Shown: positions 7,510 to 15,286 of the stretch, piece after piece
Layout: each line of letters opens with the position of its first letter
Position numbering within the stretch: the stretch's first letter is position 1
NCBI RefSeq assembly: GCF_014698035.1
Contig: NZ_JACJSF010000054.1
Span: forward strand, 1-54,923
Length of the DNA: 54,923 nt
DNA from: Desmonostoc muscorum FACHB-395
GTDB taxonomy: Bacteria > Cyanobacteriota > Cyanobacteriia > Cyanobacteriales > Nostocaceae
Direction of reading: 5' to 3'
Notes under the pieces: generated by a model
Seen by the model: only the letters and a program-made list of their open reading frames with translations
Told to the model about the DNA's origin: nothing
Database searches by the model: none
Translations under genes and position numbers: made by a program

Positions 7510-8361
7510 GTGTCAATAACAGAACATAAAATCAATGTAGATTCACTGGAATGGTTTTATCGAGAATCTTTACCAATCGGCAGAACTGACTTAGCGCCTG
7601 TGTTGTTGTTACACGGCTTAGTTTCACAAAGTTATAGTTGGCGTAATATTATACCGGCTCTAGCGAATCAAGGTACAAGAGCGATCGCACCAGATTGGAT
7701 TGGTTACGGCTTTTCTGCAAAACCAGAAAAACGAGATTTTGCTTATACTCCCGATGCTTTTATCACAGCTTTAGAAGGATTTGTCAGAGCTTTAGAACTT
7801 GAACATTTCTCTTTAGTTGTCCAAGGCTTTTTAGGTTCTGTAGGATTGCAATATGCTTTGCGTCATCCAGAACAAATTGCCAACTTAGCTATTTTAAATA
7901 CCCCAATATCAACTGCCGCCAAATTACCCTGGAAAATTAAACAAATGGGTTTACCTTTGGTAGGCGAAGTAATGACTCAAGACCCCTTATTAGTTGACCG
8001 AACCCTAGAAGGTGGTAGCCGTTATCGCATAGGAGATAAGGAATTAGATATTTATCGAAAACCATTTTTGAAAAGTTCTTCATCTGGGCGGAGTCTGTTA
8101 TCAAGTATTCGCAATTTACAGCTTGATTCAGCAATGACCGAAATTGAATCTGGTTTTAAAGAATGGCAACAGCCAATTCTGATTCAATGGGGGATGCTTG
8201 ACCCTTGGTTATCTGTAGACATTGCCCAAAAATTTACAGATTTAGCACCAAATACCGAATTAATAAAACTTAATAACGTTGGACATTATCCTCAAGAACA
8301 TTACCACGAGGTGATTTTGGAAGACCTTTTACCCTTTGTGCGTCGTAAAGATGCTCATTGA
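7510..8361 (+). CDS. alpha/beta hydrolase-fold protein without the usual nucleophile
   Basis: The 283-residue protein has the haloalkane-dehalogenase/epoxide-hydrolase layout: VLLLHGLVSQSYSW (oxyanion segment, 31-44), APDWIGYGFSAKP (60-72), the acid in WGMLDPW (Asp231) and the His in NVGHYPQ (His259). At the nucleophile elbow, where relatives read VGHSLGG or similar, it reads VQGFLGS (104-110). Phe107 therefore replaces the Ser or Asp nucleophile. The protein is either non-catalytic, perhaps a binding or regulatory protein, or uses another residue. The start is a GTG 92 bases after the oxidoreductase stop. The two genes are co-directional but separated by STRR repeats. Confidence 0.72.
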   Translation: MSITEHKINVDSLEWFYRESLPIGRTDLAPVLLLHGLVSQSYSWRNIIPALANQGTRAIAPDWIGYGFSAKPEKRDFAYTPDAFITALEGFVRALELEHFSLVVQGFLGSVGLQYALRHPEQIANLAILNTPISTAAKLPWKIKQMGLPLVGEVMTQDPLLVDRTLEGGSRYRIGDKELDIYRKPFLKSSSSGRSLLSSIRNLQLDSAMTEIESGFKEWQQPILIQWGMLDPWLSVDIAQKFTDLAPNTELIKLNNVGHYPQEHYHEVILEDLLPFVRRKDAH

Positions 8362-8401
8362 CAATATACCTTTGGCAAAAATCGATATTATAAAAATGAA
8401 A

Positions 8402-8432
8402 CCACAGATAAACACTGATGATTTATCTGTGG
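8402..8432 (+). terminator. hairpin downstream of hydrolase gene
   Basis: CCACAGATAAA pairs perfectly with TTTATCTGTGG around a 9-base loop, 40 bases after the stop at 8361. It is followed by an A/T-rich tail and is probably a terminator. Confidence 0.55.
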
Positions 8433-8550
8433 AAAATAAATAAATTCTGGATTTTTGCCAGACTTACTAATGTTATTCCAGGCTGCATTTGTGAACTTTT
8501 TATTACCACTAAAAATGGTTCACAACCACAAGTAAAGGAGATGAGTATTA

Positions 8551-9132
8551 ATGGCTTATTCTTGGTTTAAAGCATTTCATATTGTCGGATTTGTAGTTTG
8601 GTTTGCCGGATTGTTCTACTTAGTACGCCTTTTTATCTATCATGTTGAAGCGAATCTTGAACCTGAGCCAGCGCAAACGATATTGAAAAATCAATATCAA
8701 ATTATGGAAAAGCGTCTCTACTATATCATCACGAATCCAGGAATGTACGTGACGATCGCAATGGCCATTGGTTTATTAACCACTGAACCGGACGTTTTAA
8801 AAGAGGGCTGGTTACATATAAAACTGCTGTTTGTGGCTATTTTAATTGGTTATCATCATTACTGCGCTCGGCTGATGAAGAAGTTAGCAGTAGGTGAATG
8901 TGGCTGGAGTGGTCAGCAATTACGTGCTTTAAATGAAGCACCTACAGTTATGTTAGTAGCGATTGTTCTGCTGGCTGTATTTAAGAATAATCTACCTACA
9001 GATATCGCTGCCTGGGCTATTTTTGCCATGATTATTTTGATGGCAGTCACTATTCAACTTTACGCCAAAAAACGCAGACAAGATAAAGAGAAGCTGACAG
9101 CACAGATAGGGCAACCACAAGAACAAAGTTAG
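8551..9132 (+). CDS. hemJ: protoporphyrinogen IX oxidase HemJ
   Basis: The 193-residue membrane protein matches the HemJ (UPF0093, slr1790-like) family. The N-terminal segment WFKAFHIVGFVVWFAGLFYL carries the conserved His, which is followed by a cytosolic loop with KNQYQIMEKRLYY, then further membrane helices (LLFVAILIGYHHY, VMLVAIVLLAVF, AIFAMIILMAVTIQLY). HemJ oxidises protoporphyrinogen IX to protoporphyrin IX in the heme and chlorophyll pathway. A good ribosome binding site, AAAGGAG, lies 11 bases before the ATG. The charged C-terminal tail is longer than needed but normal for Nostoc. It appears to be a single-gene unit ending at a hairpin (9144-9164). Confidence 0.88.
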   Translation: MAYSWFKAFHIVGFVVWFAGLFYLVRLFIYHVEANLEPEPAQTILKNQYQIMEKRLYYIITNPGMYVTIAMAIGLLTTEPDVLKEGWLHIKLLFVAILIGYHHYCARLMKKLAVGECGWSGQQLRALNEAPTVMLVAIVLLAVFKNNLPTDIAAWAIFAMIILMAVTIQLYAKKRRQDKEKLTAQIGQPQEQS

Positions 9133-9143
9133 ACAAATTGGGG

Positions 9144-9164
9144 TAGCACATCACATCTGTGCTA
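9144..9164. terminator. bidirectional hairpin between hemJ and the convergent gene
   Basis: TAGCACA and TGTGCTA form a 7-bp stem in the 39-base gap between two genes that end toward each other. It may terminate both transcripts. Confidence 0.5.
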
Positions 9165-9171
9165 TCCTGCC

Positions 9172-10080
9172 TCATCCTGGAAATGTTTTTAGTAAATCAT
9201 CGCCAGGAATCACAGTAGTGTAAAAAGTATATTTGCGATTAGCAACATAACGGCGGTCTTGTTTAACAATCGCCATAAACTCTCTATGTCCCTCACGAGT
9301 CCTTCCCACTAAACAACCCGCGCTTGCAAGACGAATATCATTCTGGGGAAAATCAAAGCCGTAGTGTTGATTCACATAAAAATTATCACCTGTATCAAGT
9401 TTATCGCCAGTCCGTTTAAAATCTTGGTTAAAATCTCTACAAACAGTGATATCTCCAACTTGCACTAATGCTTCGTGAGGTTCTGCTGTGCCGTGAGTGC
9501 CAACAGCCCAAGCTTTGTATTGTCCAAATTGAATCCTAGCGGCTCCTTTAGGATTCATCGGGTTATAAGTGTAATACTTTCCTGGTTCTGTAGTTGCTTC
9601 CCAGTGATCTACGATTTTGGGAATACCATTTACTACTTCAATCACAATCCGGCGATCGTTAAATTGATTGGGTGTATCACTGTTGAGAGTCCAGTCTCCA
9701 TTCATACCCTCGATATAAACAATGTTGTATTCTTTGGGATTGGTAAATACCTGATAACTTTTGGCTGTCATATATTTCACAATCTTACTAGCGATGTCAT
9801 TGCCTAGTTTTAAAGGGGGTTTAGGAAGATCGTCTATTTTGGTTTCAATTAGTTTCTTGGCTGTGACTGCTCCTAAAAAGCCACTCTCTTCAGTCTTTGT
9901 TAATTCTTGAAATTTTTTGAGAGCGATCACAGAAACAGGGCCAAATTTGCCATCGGCTGGAGGTTCCAGCAAAACTAAGCCGATTAACAGTACCTGAATC
10001 TGACGAGATAATTCTTCATCTTCAGCGATCGCATCAAATGACCATTTCTCATCTTTTCCCAAGAAATCTTGTAGTTTCAT
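9172..10080 (-). CDS. peptidoglycan-binding-domain protein with Cys/Gly C-terminal domain
   Basis: The 302-residue protein has an N-terminal PG_binding_1-like domain (residues 20-85, with PADGKFGPVSVIALKKFQEL). A larger domain follows (about 95-300) with WTLNSDTPNQFNDRRIVIEV, YTYNPMNPKGAARIQFG and a conserved-looking ASAGCLVGRTREGH. That last motif resembles the catalytic Cys region of L,D-transpeptidase-like or related amidase folds, but the assignment is tentative. No signal peptide is present, unusual for a wall enzyme, so secretion would need another route or the target is cytoplasmic. It converges with hemJ and lies back to back with the ROCO gene. Confidence 0.65.
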   Translation of the reverse strand: MKLQDFLGKDEKWSFDAIAEDEELSRQIQVLLIGLVLLEPPADGKFGPVSVIALKKFQELTKTEESGFLGAVTAKKLIETKIDDLPKPPLKLGNDIASKIVKYMTAKSYQVFTNPKEYNIVYIEGMNGDWTLNSDTPNQFNDRRIVIEVVNGIPKIVDHWEATTEPGKYYTYNPMNPKGAARIQFGQYKAWAVGTHGTAEPHEALVQVGDITVCRDFNQDFKRTGDKLDTGDNFYVNQHYGFDFPQNDIRLASAGCLVGRTREGHREFMAIVKQDRRYVANRKYTFYTTVIPGDDLLKTFPG

Positions 10081-10470
10081 TATGCACCTGCTTTCATTTA
10101 CTTACTTCTAAGTATAAACATCATTTTAAAAATTGATGTTGTCCGAAACTATACTCCACCCTAAAACAAGATGTCACAATTTTTACTATTAATTTATGAT
10201 TGGGTACGCAAAAATTCACAGAGATGATACTCAAGAAAAAACTATTTATTGGGAATATATATGAAATTTTTCCGTAATTTTTAGAAGATATACATAAAAA
10301 TAATCAGTATAAAGTTGTACTGGAAGATGTGAAAAATATTCTCTGGCTGCTAGATTGTACATTGCTTCAATGCAATACTTCATACAGGCTACATTATTAA
10401 TTAGCTCAATTTCTCTGCTGCGCGTCTAAGCAGCAACTCGTTGTCAGGCATCGCCTCTGTAAAACCCAAA
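10081..10470. promoter_or_regulatory. AT-rich divergent promoter region
   Basis: The 390-base gap separates the divergent peptidoglycan-binding gene and the ROCO gene, so both promoters should lie here. It is strongly AT-rich. A short hairpin (TGCTGC...GCAGCA, 10416-10435) lies just upstream of the ROCO start. No other element is recognised. Confidence 0.4.
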
Positions 10471-13400
10471 ATGACTAACGAAGAACTGCTGCAAATTCTT
10501 GAACAAGCTGCCAGAGACAATGTGACAAAATTAGACCTTTCTGGCAAAGGCTTAATAACGCTGCCATCGGAAATTGGCAAACTCACCAACCTCAGCAAGC
10601 TTTACCTCCACTCGAATCAACTGACGACGTTGCCAGCAGAGATTGGTCAACTCATCAAACTCAGAGAACTTTACCTCGGCAACAATGAACTGATAACGCT
10701 GCCAGCAGAGATTGGTCAACTCTCCAATCTCAGCGTGCTTTATCTGCACTCGAATCAACTGACGACGTTGCCAGCAGAAATTGGTCAACTCTCCAATCTC
10801 ATCGGGCTTTATCTGCACTTGAATCAACTGACGACGTTGCCAGCAGAAATTGGTCAACTCTCCAATCTCATCGGGCTTTACCTCTACTGGAATCCACTGA
10901 CGACGTTGCCAGCAGAAATTGGTCAACTCTCCAACCTTAGGCACCTTTTACTTTTAGGCAATCAACTAACAACACTGCCAGCAGAGATTGGTCAACTCAT
11001 CAACCTCACTGGGCTTCACCTCAGCTACAATCAACTGACAACACTGCCAGTAGAGATTGGTCAACTTATCAACCTCACTGGGCTTCACCTCAATAACAAT
11101 CAACTGACAACACTACCAGCAGAGATTGGTCAACTTATCAACCTCACTGGGCTTGACCTCAACAACAATCAACTGACAACACTACCAGCAGAGATTGGTC
11201 AACTCATCAACCTCACTGGGCTTGACCTCAGCAATAATCAACTGACGACACTGCCAGCAGAAACTGGTCAACTCATCAACCTCACTGCACTTAACCTCAG
11301 CAATAATCAACTGACGATGCTGCCAGCAGAGATTGGTCAAATTACCAACCTTAATGCGCTTGACCTCAACAACAATCCACTGACGATGCTGCCAGCAGAG
11401 ATTGGTCAACTTACTAAGTTAGAAGAACTCAGGCTTACTAATAGTAGACTAGAAACTTTGCCTGTAGAAACATGGAAACTCACTAAATTGATTGTAATTG
11501 ACCTACGTGATGGACGAATAAAAATGCTGCCTGATGGGATTGAGCAGCTTTTTGAACTGAGCAGGTTAAACCTTCGCAACAATCTCTTGGACACACTACC
11601 TAAAGAAATCTGGCAACTCACTAAGCTGAAAAGATTAGACCTAAGAGGTAACAAACTTCCTATTCCGCCTGAAATTTTAGGAGTAGCGGATCTCCGCAGA
11701 AATCCTGGCGATCCATCTACGATCCTCAACTATTTTTTCCAACTTCAGAAACAAGAGAAAAAGCCTCTCAATGAAGCAAAAATGCTACTAGTTGGTCAGG
11801 GTAGTGTTGGTAAAACCTCTCTTGTTAAACGGCTAATCGATAACTGCTACAATCCCCAAGAACGCAAGACCGAAGGCATCAGTATCAGAAACTGGCAGAT
11901 TCCTGTCAACAATCAGTTAATCCGGCTCAACGTGTGGGACTTTGGTGGACAAGAAATCATGCACGCTACCCACCAGTTCTTTCTTACTAAACGCAGTCTT
12001 TATCTGCTAGTGCTTGATTCTCGCGTAGATGAACTGCAAAACAAACTAGAATATTGGCTCAAGATTATTCAGAGTTTTAGCAACGATTCCCCTATTCTGA
12101 TTGTTGGCAATAAGATTGACCAACATCCCCTCGACATTGATCAGCGCGGTCTGCGCCAGAAGTACCCTGCTATTAAAGGCATCATGTCTATATCCTGTCA
12201 GACTGGGGAAGGTTTAGAGCAATTGCAGTCAGCTATTACTAACCAAATTGCCAACTTAGATCACATCCATGACCCATTACCTCAAAGCTGGTTTCAGGTA
12301 AAAACCCGCTTGGAACAGATGCAACAGGACTACATTCCCTATAGTGAATATGAAAGCCTATCCCAGGAGGAGCAGGTCAGTGATCCATTAAGCCAAACTA
12401 CCCTGATTGAACTTTTGCATCAACTTGGTATTGTTCTAAATTTCCGGGATGATCCGCGTTTAGCAGAAATGGGAGTTTTAAATCCAGAATGGGTCACGAA
12501 CGGAGTTTACAAGATCCTTAACGACAATCGGTTGATGACTGAATTTCGGGGGATTCTGGATCGCATTCAACTTAACCGGATTTTAGATAAATCCCGCTAT
12601 CCTGGTAATAAGCCACTATTCATCATCGATATGATGCGTAAGTTTGAACTCTGCTTTCCACTAGAAGATGGCAACAGCGATCGCTTCCTCATCCCTGACT
12701 TGTTGCCTAAAGAAGAACCCGCCACGGGCGATTGGGAAAGTGGTTTGGCATTCCAGTATCATTACAGCGTCCTCCCCAACAGTATCATCTCCCGCTTTAT
12801 TGTACGGATGCACCATAACAGCGATCGCCAGACTTGGTGGCGTAGCGGCATTGTTCTCAAACATCTTGATAATAGGGCACTTGTCAAAAGCGATCAGGAA
12901 GACCGCAAAATCTTCATCACCATTAGCGGCTCACCCTCTACTCGACGAGAATTGCTAGCAATGATCCGTTCTCAGTTTTATGCGATCCACCAAACTATTA
13001 AAGGGTTGCTACCAGAAGAGAAAGTACCGATTCCGGGACACCCGAATATTGTTGTGGACTACAAAAACCTGCTCGTTTATGAAGAGAAGAACTTACCTAT
13101 CATTCCCCCAGGTTTGATAGAACCGTTGAATGCTCGACAACTGCTTGATGGTATCGAACTCAAAGAAAAACGACAGGAACGACAGCGTGAACAGGATCAA
13201 GAAGAAAATTGCATAATAACTCGTTCATCTACACCAGAATTCGAGAAGGAAATTTTTCTTTCTTATGCTTGGGGTGGAGAAAGTGAGCAATTTGTCAATC
13301 AATTGGATGAGACTTTGCAGGCAAAAGGAATCAAAATTATCCGCGATAAACGCGATTTGGGGTACAAAGGACTAATCAAAGCCTTCATGGAACGGATTGG

Positions 13401-13797
13401 ACGCGGTAAATGTGCGATCGCAGTTATTAGTGACAAGTATTTAAAATCTCCCAATTGTATGTTTGAGCTAGTGCAAATTGCTAAAAATGGTGAATTTTAT
13501 AATCGAATTTTCCCGATTGTGTTAGCGGATGCCCAAATTTATAAACCTGTTGCAAGACTTAAATATATTAAGCATTGGGAAGACCAAATTAAAGAGTTAG
13601 ATGAAGCGATGAAAGGAGTTTCCGCAGCTAATTTGCAGGGATTTCGTGAAGAAATTGACCAATACACCGAGATTCGCAACACGATCGCAGAACTGACTAA
13701 CCTGTTAAAAGATATGAACACCCTCACCCCTGATATTCACAGTAAATCAGACTTTGAGGAGTTGCTGAATGCGATCGCACAGCGTTTAGATGAGTAA
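10471..13797 (+). CDS. ROCO-family protein: LRR - Roc GTPase - COR - TIR
   Basis: The 1,108-residue signalling protein has four parts. Residues 20-430 hold about sixteen leucine-rich repeats of 23 residues (core LTTLPAEIGQLSNL). A Roc GTPase follows with P-loop GQGSVGKTS (442-450), switch WDFGGQE (489-495) and NKID (547-550). A COR region spans about 610-880. The TIR domain (about 925-1060) has FLSYAW and CMFELVQ with a candidate NADase Glu at 999. The LRRs would sense, the Roc-COR would dimerise and switch, and the TIR could consume NAD or signal. The start ATG at 10471 (MTNEELLQ) is preferred to a TTG 30 bases upstream. LRR units are nearly identical at DNA level, suggesting recent expansion. 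It is monocistronic and cytoplasmic. Confidence 0.88.
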   Translation: MTNEELLQILEQAARDNVTKLDLSGKGLITLPSEIGKLTNLSKLYLHSNQLTTLPAEIGQLIKLRELYLGNNELITLPAEIGQLSNLSVLYLHSNQLTTLPAEIGQLSNLIGLYLHLNQLTTLPAEIGQLSNLIGLYLYWNPLTTLPAEIGQLSNLRHLLLLGNQLTTLPAEIGQLINLTGLHLSYNQLTTLPVEIGQLINLTGLHLNNNQLTTLPAEIGQLINLTGLDLNNNQLTTLPAEIGQLINLTGLDLSNNQLTTLPAETGQLINLTALNLSNNQLTMLPAEIGQITNLNALDLNNNPLTMLPAEIGQLTKLEELRLTNSRLETLPVETWKLTKLIVIDLRDGRIKMLPDGIEQLFELSRLNLRNNLLDTLPKEIWQLTKLKRLDLRGNKLPIPPEILGVADLRRNPGDPSTILNYFFQLQKQEKKPLNEAKMLLVGQGSVGKTSLVKRLIDNCYNPQERKTEGISIRNWQIPVNNQLIRLNVWDFGGQEIMHATHQFFLTKRSLYLLVLDSRVDELQNKLEYWLKIIQSFSNDSPILIVGNKIDQHPLDIDQRGLRQKYPAIKGIMSISCQTGEGLEQLQSAITNQIANLDHIHDPLPQSWFQVKTRLEQMQQDYIPYSEYESLSQEEQVSDPLSQTTLIELLHQLGIVLNFRDDPRLAEMGVLNPEWVTNGVYKILNDNRLMTEFRGILDRIQLNRILDKSRYPGNKPLFIIDMMRKFELCFPLEDGNSDRFLIPDLLPKEEPATGDWESGLAFQYHYSVLPNSIISRFIVRMHHNSDRQTWWRSGIVLKHLDNRALVKSDQEDRKIFITISGSPSTRRELLAMIRSQFYAIHQTIKGLLPEEKVPIPGHPNIVVDYKNLLVYEEKNLPIIPPGLIEPLNARQLLDGIELKEKRQERQREQDQEENCIITRSSTPEFEKEIFLSYAWGGESEQFVNQLDETLQAKGIKIIRDKRDLGYKGLIKAFMERIGRGKCAIAVISDKYLKSPNCMFELVQIAKNGEFYNRIFPIVLADAQIYKPVARLKYIKHWEDQIKELDEAMKGVSAANLQGFREEIDQYTEIRNTIAELTNLLKDMNTLTPDIHSKSDFEELLNAIAQRLDE
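10555..11420 (+). repeat. 69-bp tandem repeats encoding LRRs
   Basis: About twelve 69-bp units follow one another inside the ROCO gene, each giving one 23-residue leucine-rich repeat. Neighbouring units such as those at 11040-11250 differ by only a few bases. The long antisense frames over this region are shadows. Confidence 0.85.
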
Positions 13798-13878
13798 AAA
13801 TAACCTATTGGTTGGGTTTAGAGATTGAGCAATGTCTCCGACTGGCTAGACCTACGCCCTTTTGACTCGATAATTTTT

Positions 13879-14067
13879 GTTCTGAAATACAACCTTTAAG
13901 TTCAGAAGCAGAATGATGAGGGTTAAAGGTGCAACTTCGAGGGTTAAAGGCGCAACTTCGAGAGTTAAAGGTCTAGCGATCGCTCTTTTAACTCGACAAC
14001 TCATGTTCAAAGGTGCAAGCTTCGAGTTCAGAGGTGGAATGATGAAGCTTTGAGGTGAAGCGATCGG
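13879..14067. repeat. 21-bp tandem array A (nine units)
   Basis: Nine units of exactly 21 bp run without loss of register from 13879 to 14067, for example GTTCAAAGGTGCAAGCTTCG at 14005. Some are strongly diverged. The array ends two bases short of the stop codon of the minus-strand protease gene. The unit consensus resembles the reverse complement of array B at 26337. Confidence 0.7.
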
Positions 14068-14069
14068 AT

Positions 14070-14486
14070 CTACGACTTAGAAGACAGTTCAAACGCCATC
14101 TGCGAACGATAAAAGCAGACATCAAATTCCAAGAAAAAATTCATGCGTCCTAAAAGTAACGGCACATTATCCGTGAGACTCCAAGCAAACACCAATCGCA
14201 CTGGTTCAAAACTGGCTATTTGAGCAGATACAACTAACCCTTTTGCCTCAACTGGTGCTAGGTTTCCAGCCAGTTGCACTGAGGTTGTTAGTTCTTCCCA
14301 AACTACCCCTAACTGAATACCTATACTGTAAGGTAAAACATTAATACTAGCTCCAGTATCCAATAAACCTGAAACGTTAACGACAGAATTTTTGTAGCTT
14401 AACGTCATAGGTAATATTGGGACTGCATCGATATCCCCGAACACATCACGACTTTCAACGAAGGGAAACCTTTGTGAATTAAGCAT
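14070..14486 (-). CDS. retropepsin-like aspartic protease (clan AA)
   Basis: The 138-residue protein contains the aspartic protease signature GLLDTGASINVLP at about residues 40-52, followed by a beta-rich segment and the ILG-like LLLGRMNFFLEFDV. This is the single-domain, dimer-forming retropepsin layout found in many cyanobacterial genomes outside retroelements. It would cleave peptide bonds as a homodimer; its substrates are unknown. The start overlaps the end of the upstream 72-residue gene by 8 bases, so the two are translationally coupled. No reverse transcriptase or other retroelement gene is nearby. Confidence 0.75.
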   Translation of the reverse strand: MLNSQRFPFVESRDVFGDIDAVPILPMTLSYKNSVVNVSGLLDTGASINVLPYSIGIQLGVVWEELTTSVQLAGNLAPVEAKGLVVSAQIASFEPVRLVFAWSLTDNVPLLLGRMNFFLEFDVCFYRSQMAFELSSKS

Positions 14487-14697
14487 CGTTTACCTGTCTG
14501 TCTTCTTCTAACAGCGCGGCTAGTTTATTAGCAGCTTCATGAGAATTATAGGGAGACCACACATGATAAGTGACTCCTGGCTGTAACGACAATGCTTCTT
14601 CTTCAGTCGCCAGTTCTTGAACTAAAAACTGCATGACCTTGAGTTTATCTGCACGAGATAGGTTGTGCAAGGTTGGAAACAAATCTGCTACGCTCAT
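14479..14697 (-). CDS. small hypothetical partner of the aspartic protease
   Basis: The 72-residue acidic protein (MSVADLFPTLHNLSRADKLK) has a helical N-terminal half that includes LSRADKLKVMQFLVQELA. Its C-terminus reads NKLAALLEEDRQVND. The stop overlaps the protease start by 8 bases, so the pair form an operon. The helical N-terminus with LSRADK resembles small cyanobacterial proteins found with toxin or protease partners, but I cannot name the family. It could be an antitoxin-like or chaperone partner, which is inference from the gene pairing only. Confidence 0.6.
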   Translation of the reverse strand: MSVADLFPTLHNLSRADKLKVMQFLVQELATEEEALSLQPGVTYHVWSPYNSHEAANKLAALLEEDRQVNDA

Positions 14698-14719
14698 ATC
14701 AAGTTGAAGATAACGACTA

Positions 14720-15101
14720 AGAGGTTGTTTGAAAAGTAGTTAGCTGTGATTTTAGGCACTCATTGATCCCCCCTAACCCCCCTTAAAAAGCAAGGCTGTT
14801 TCATTCGATCTCTTAGGGATTTTGTCAAGAGTATGAGTCAGAAATTTGCTTGAGTGGGAAAAAGAAAAACTACCACTTCAACCAGCAAATTTAAGTGCGA
14901 ATACCATTTTCTTGCCCAATCAGATTTTTTAGTCACCTAGTTTTTTTACTTGAAACGCTTGTAAATCAGCGCCTTTTAGGGAATGAAACAGCCCTGCCCT
15001 TAAAAAGGGGGGAACCCGGAGTCAAAGTCCCCCTTTTTAAGGGGGATTTAGGGGGATCTAAACGTTTTTTTACCGAGAAGAGGACTTTTCAAACATCCTC
15101 T
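14720..15101. mobile_element. MITE, family B (outer element), interrupted
   Basis: Terminal inverted repeats AGAGGTTGTTTGAAAAGT (14720-14737) and ACTTTTCAAACATCCTCT (15084-15101) bound the element. Its core has ATCCCCCCTAACCCCCCTTAAAAAGG-like inverted repeats (given here shortened). A different small element sits in its centre (14791-14996). Without it the outer element is about 165 bp. A damaged relative lies at 43500-43798. Confidence 0.72.
14791..14996. mobile_element. small element nested in family B MITE
   Basis: The 206-bp insert has terminal inverted repeats CAAGGCTGTTTCATTC and GAATGAAACAGCCCTG (one mismatch). It is flanked on both sides by a perfect 11-bp duplication, CCCTTAAAAAG (14780-14790 and 14997-15007). 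It has no coding capacity, so it was presumably mobilised by a transposase elsewhere in the genome. Confidence 0.8.
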
Positions 15102-15183
15102 AAATACTTTTTATATTTTTACAACTACTATAAGGTGGTTAGAAAGTTTGTAGCGTTGGCGTAAAAAATTTTTACAACGCAAA

Positions 15184-15246
15184 ACCTGTCCCTCTCCGAT
15201 GCGGAGAAGGACAGACTTTAATAAAAGTTCAAGACAGGGAGAGGTT
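15184..15246. repeat. dispersed hairpin repeat downstream of nadE
   Basis: The stretch CTGTCCCTCTCCGATGCGGA through CAGGGAGAGGTTG folds on itself. A second copy at about 39144-39385 is interrupted by a family A MITE. It may serve as the nadE terminator. Confidence 0.5.
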
Positions 15247-15286
15247 GATAACTAATTACTTGATTTGCGGATGAGCATCTTATCCA

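Larger units (their letters stand above)
14698..15286. other. gene-free stretch filled by nested elements
   Basis: Apart from the nested MITEs (14720-15101) and the hairpin repeat (15184-15246), I see no gene or regulatory site here. Confidence 0.5.

Noticed and set aside
10552..11729. Open frames on the minus strand across the LRR region
   Set aside because: They arise from the 69-bp repeat and encode a low-complexity CWQRRQLI pattern; the plus-strand ROCO protein explains the sequence.
14070..14486. Retroelement origin of the aspartic protease
   Set aside because: No reverse transcriptase, integrase or long terminal repeats are nearby; single-domain retropepsin-like proteases are common in cyanobacteria.
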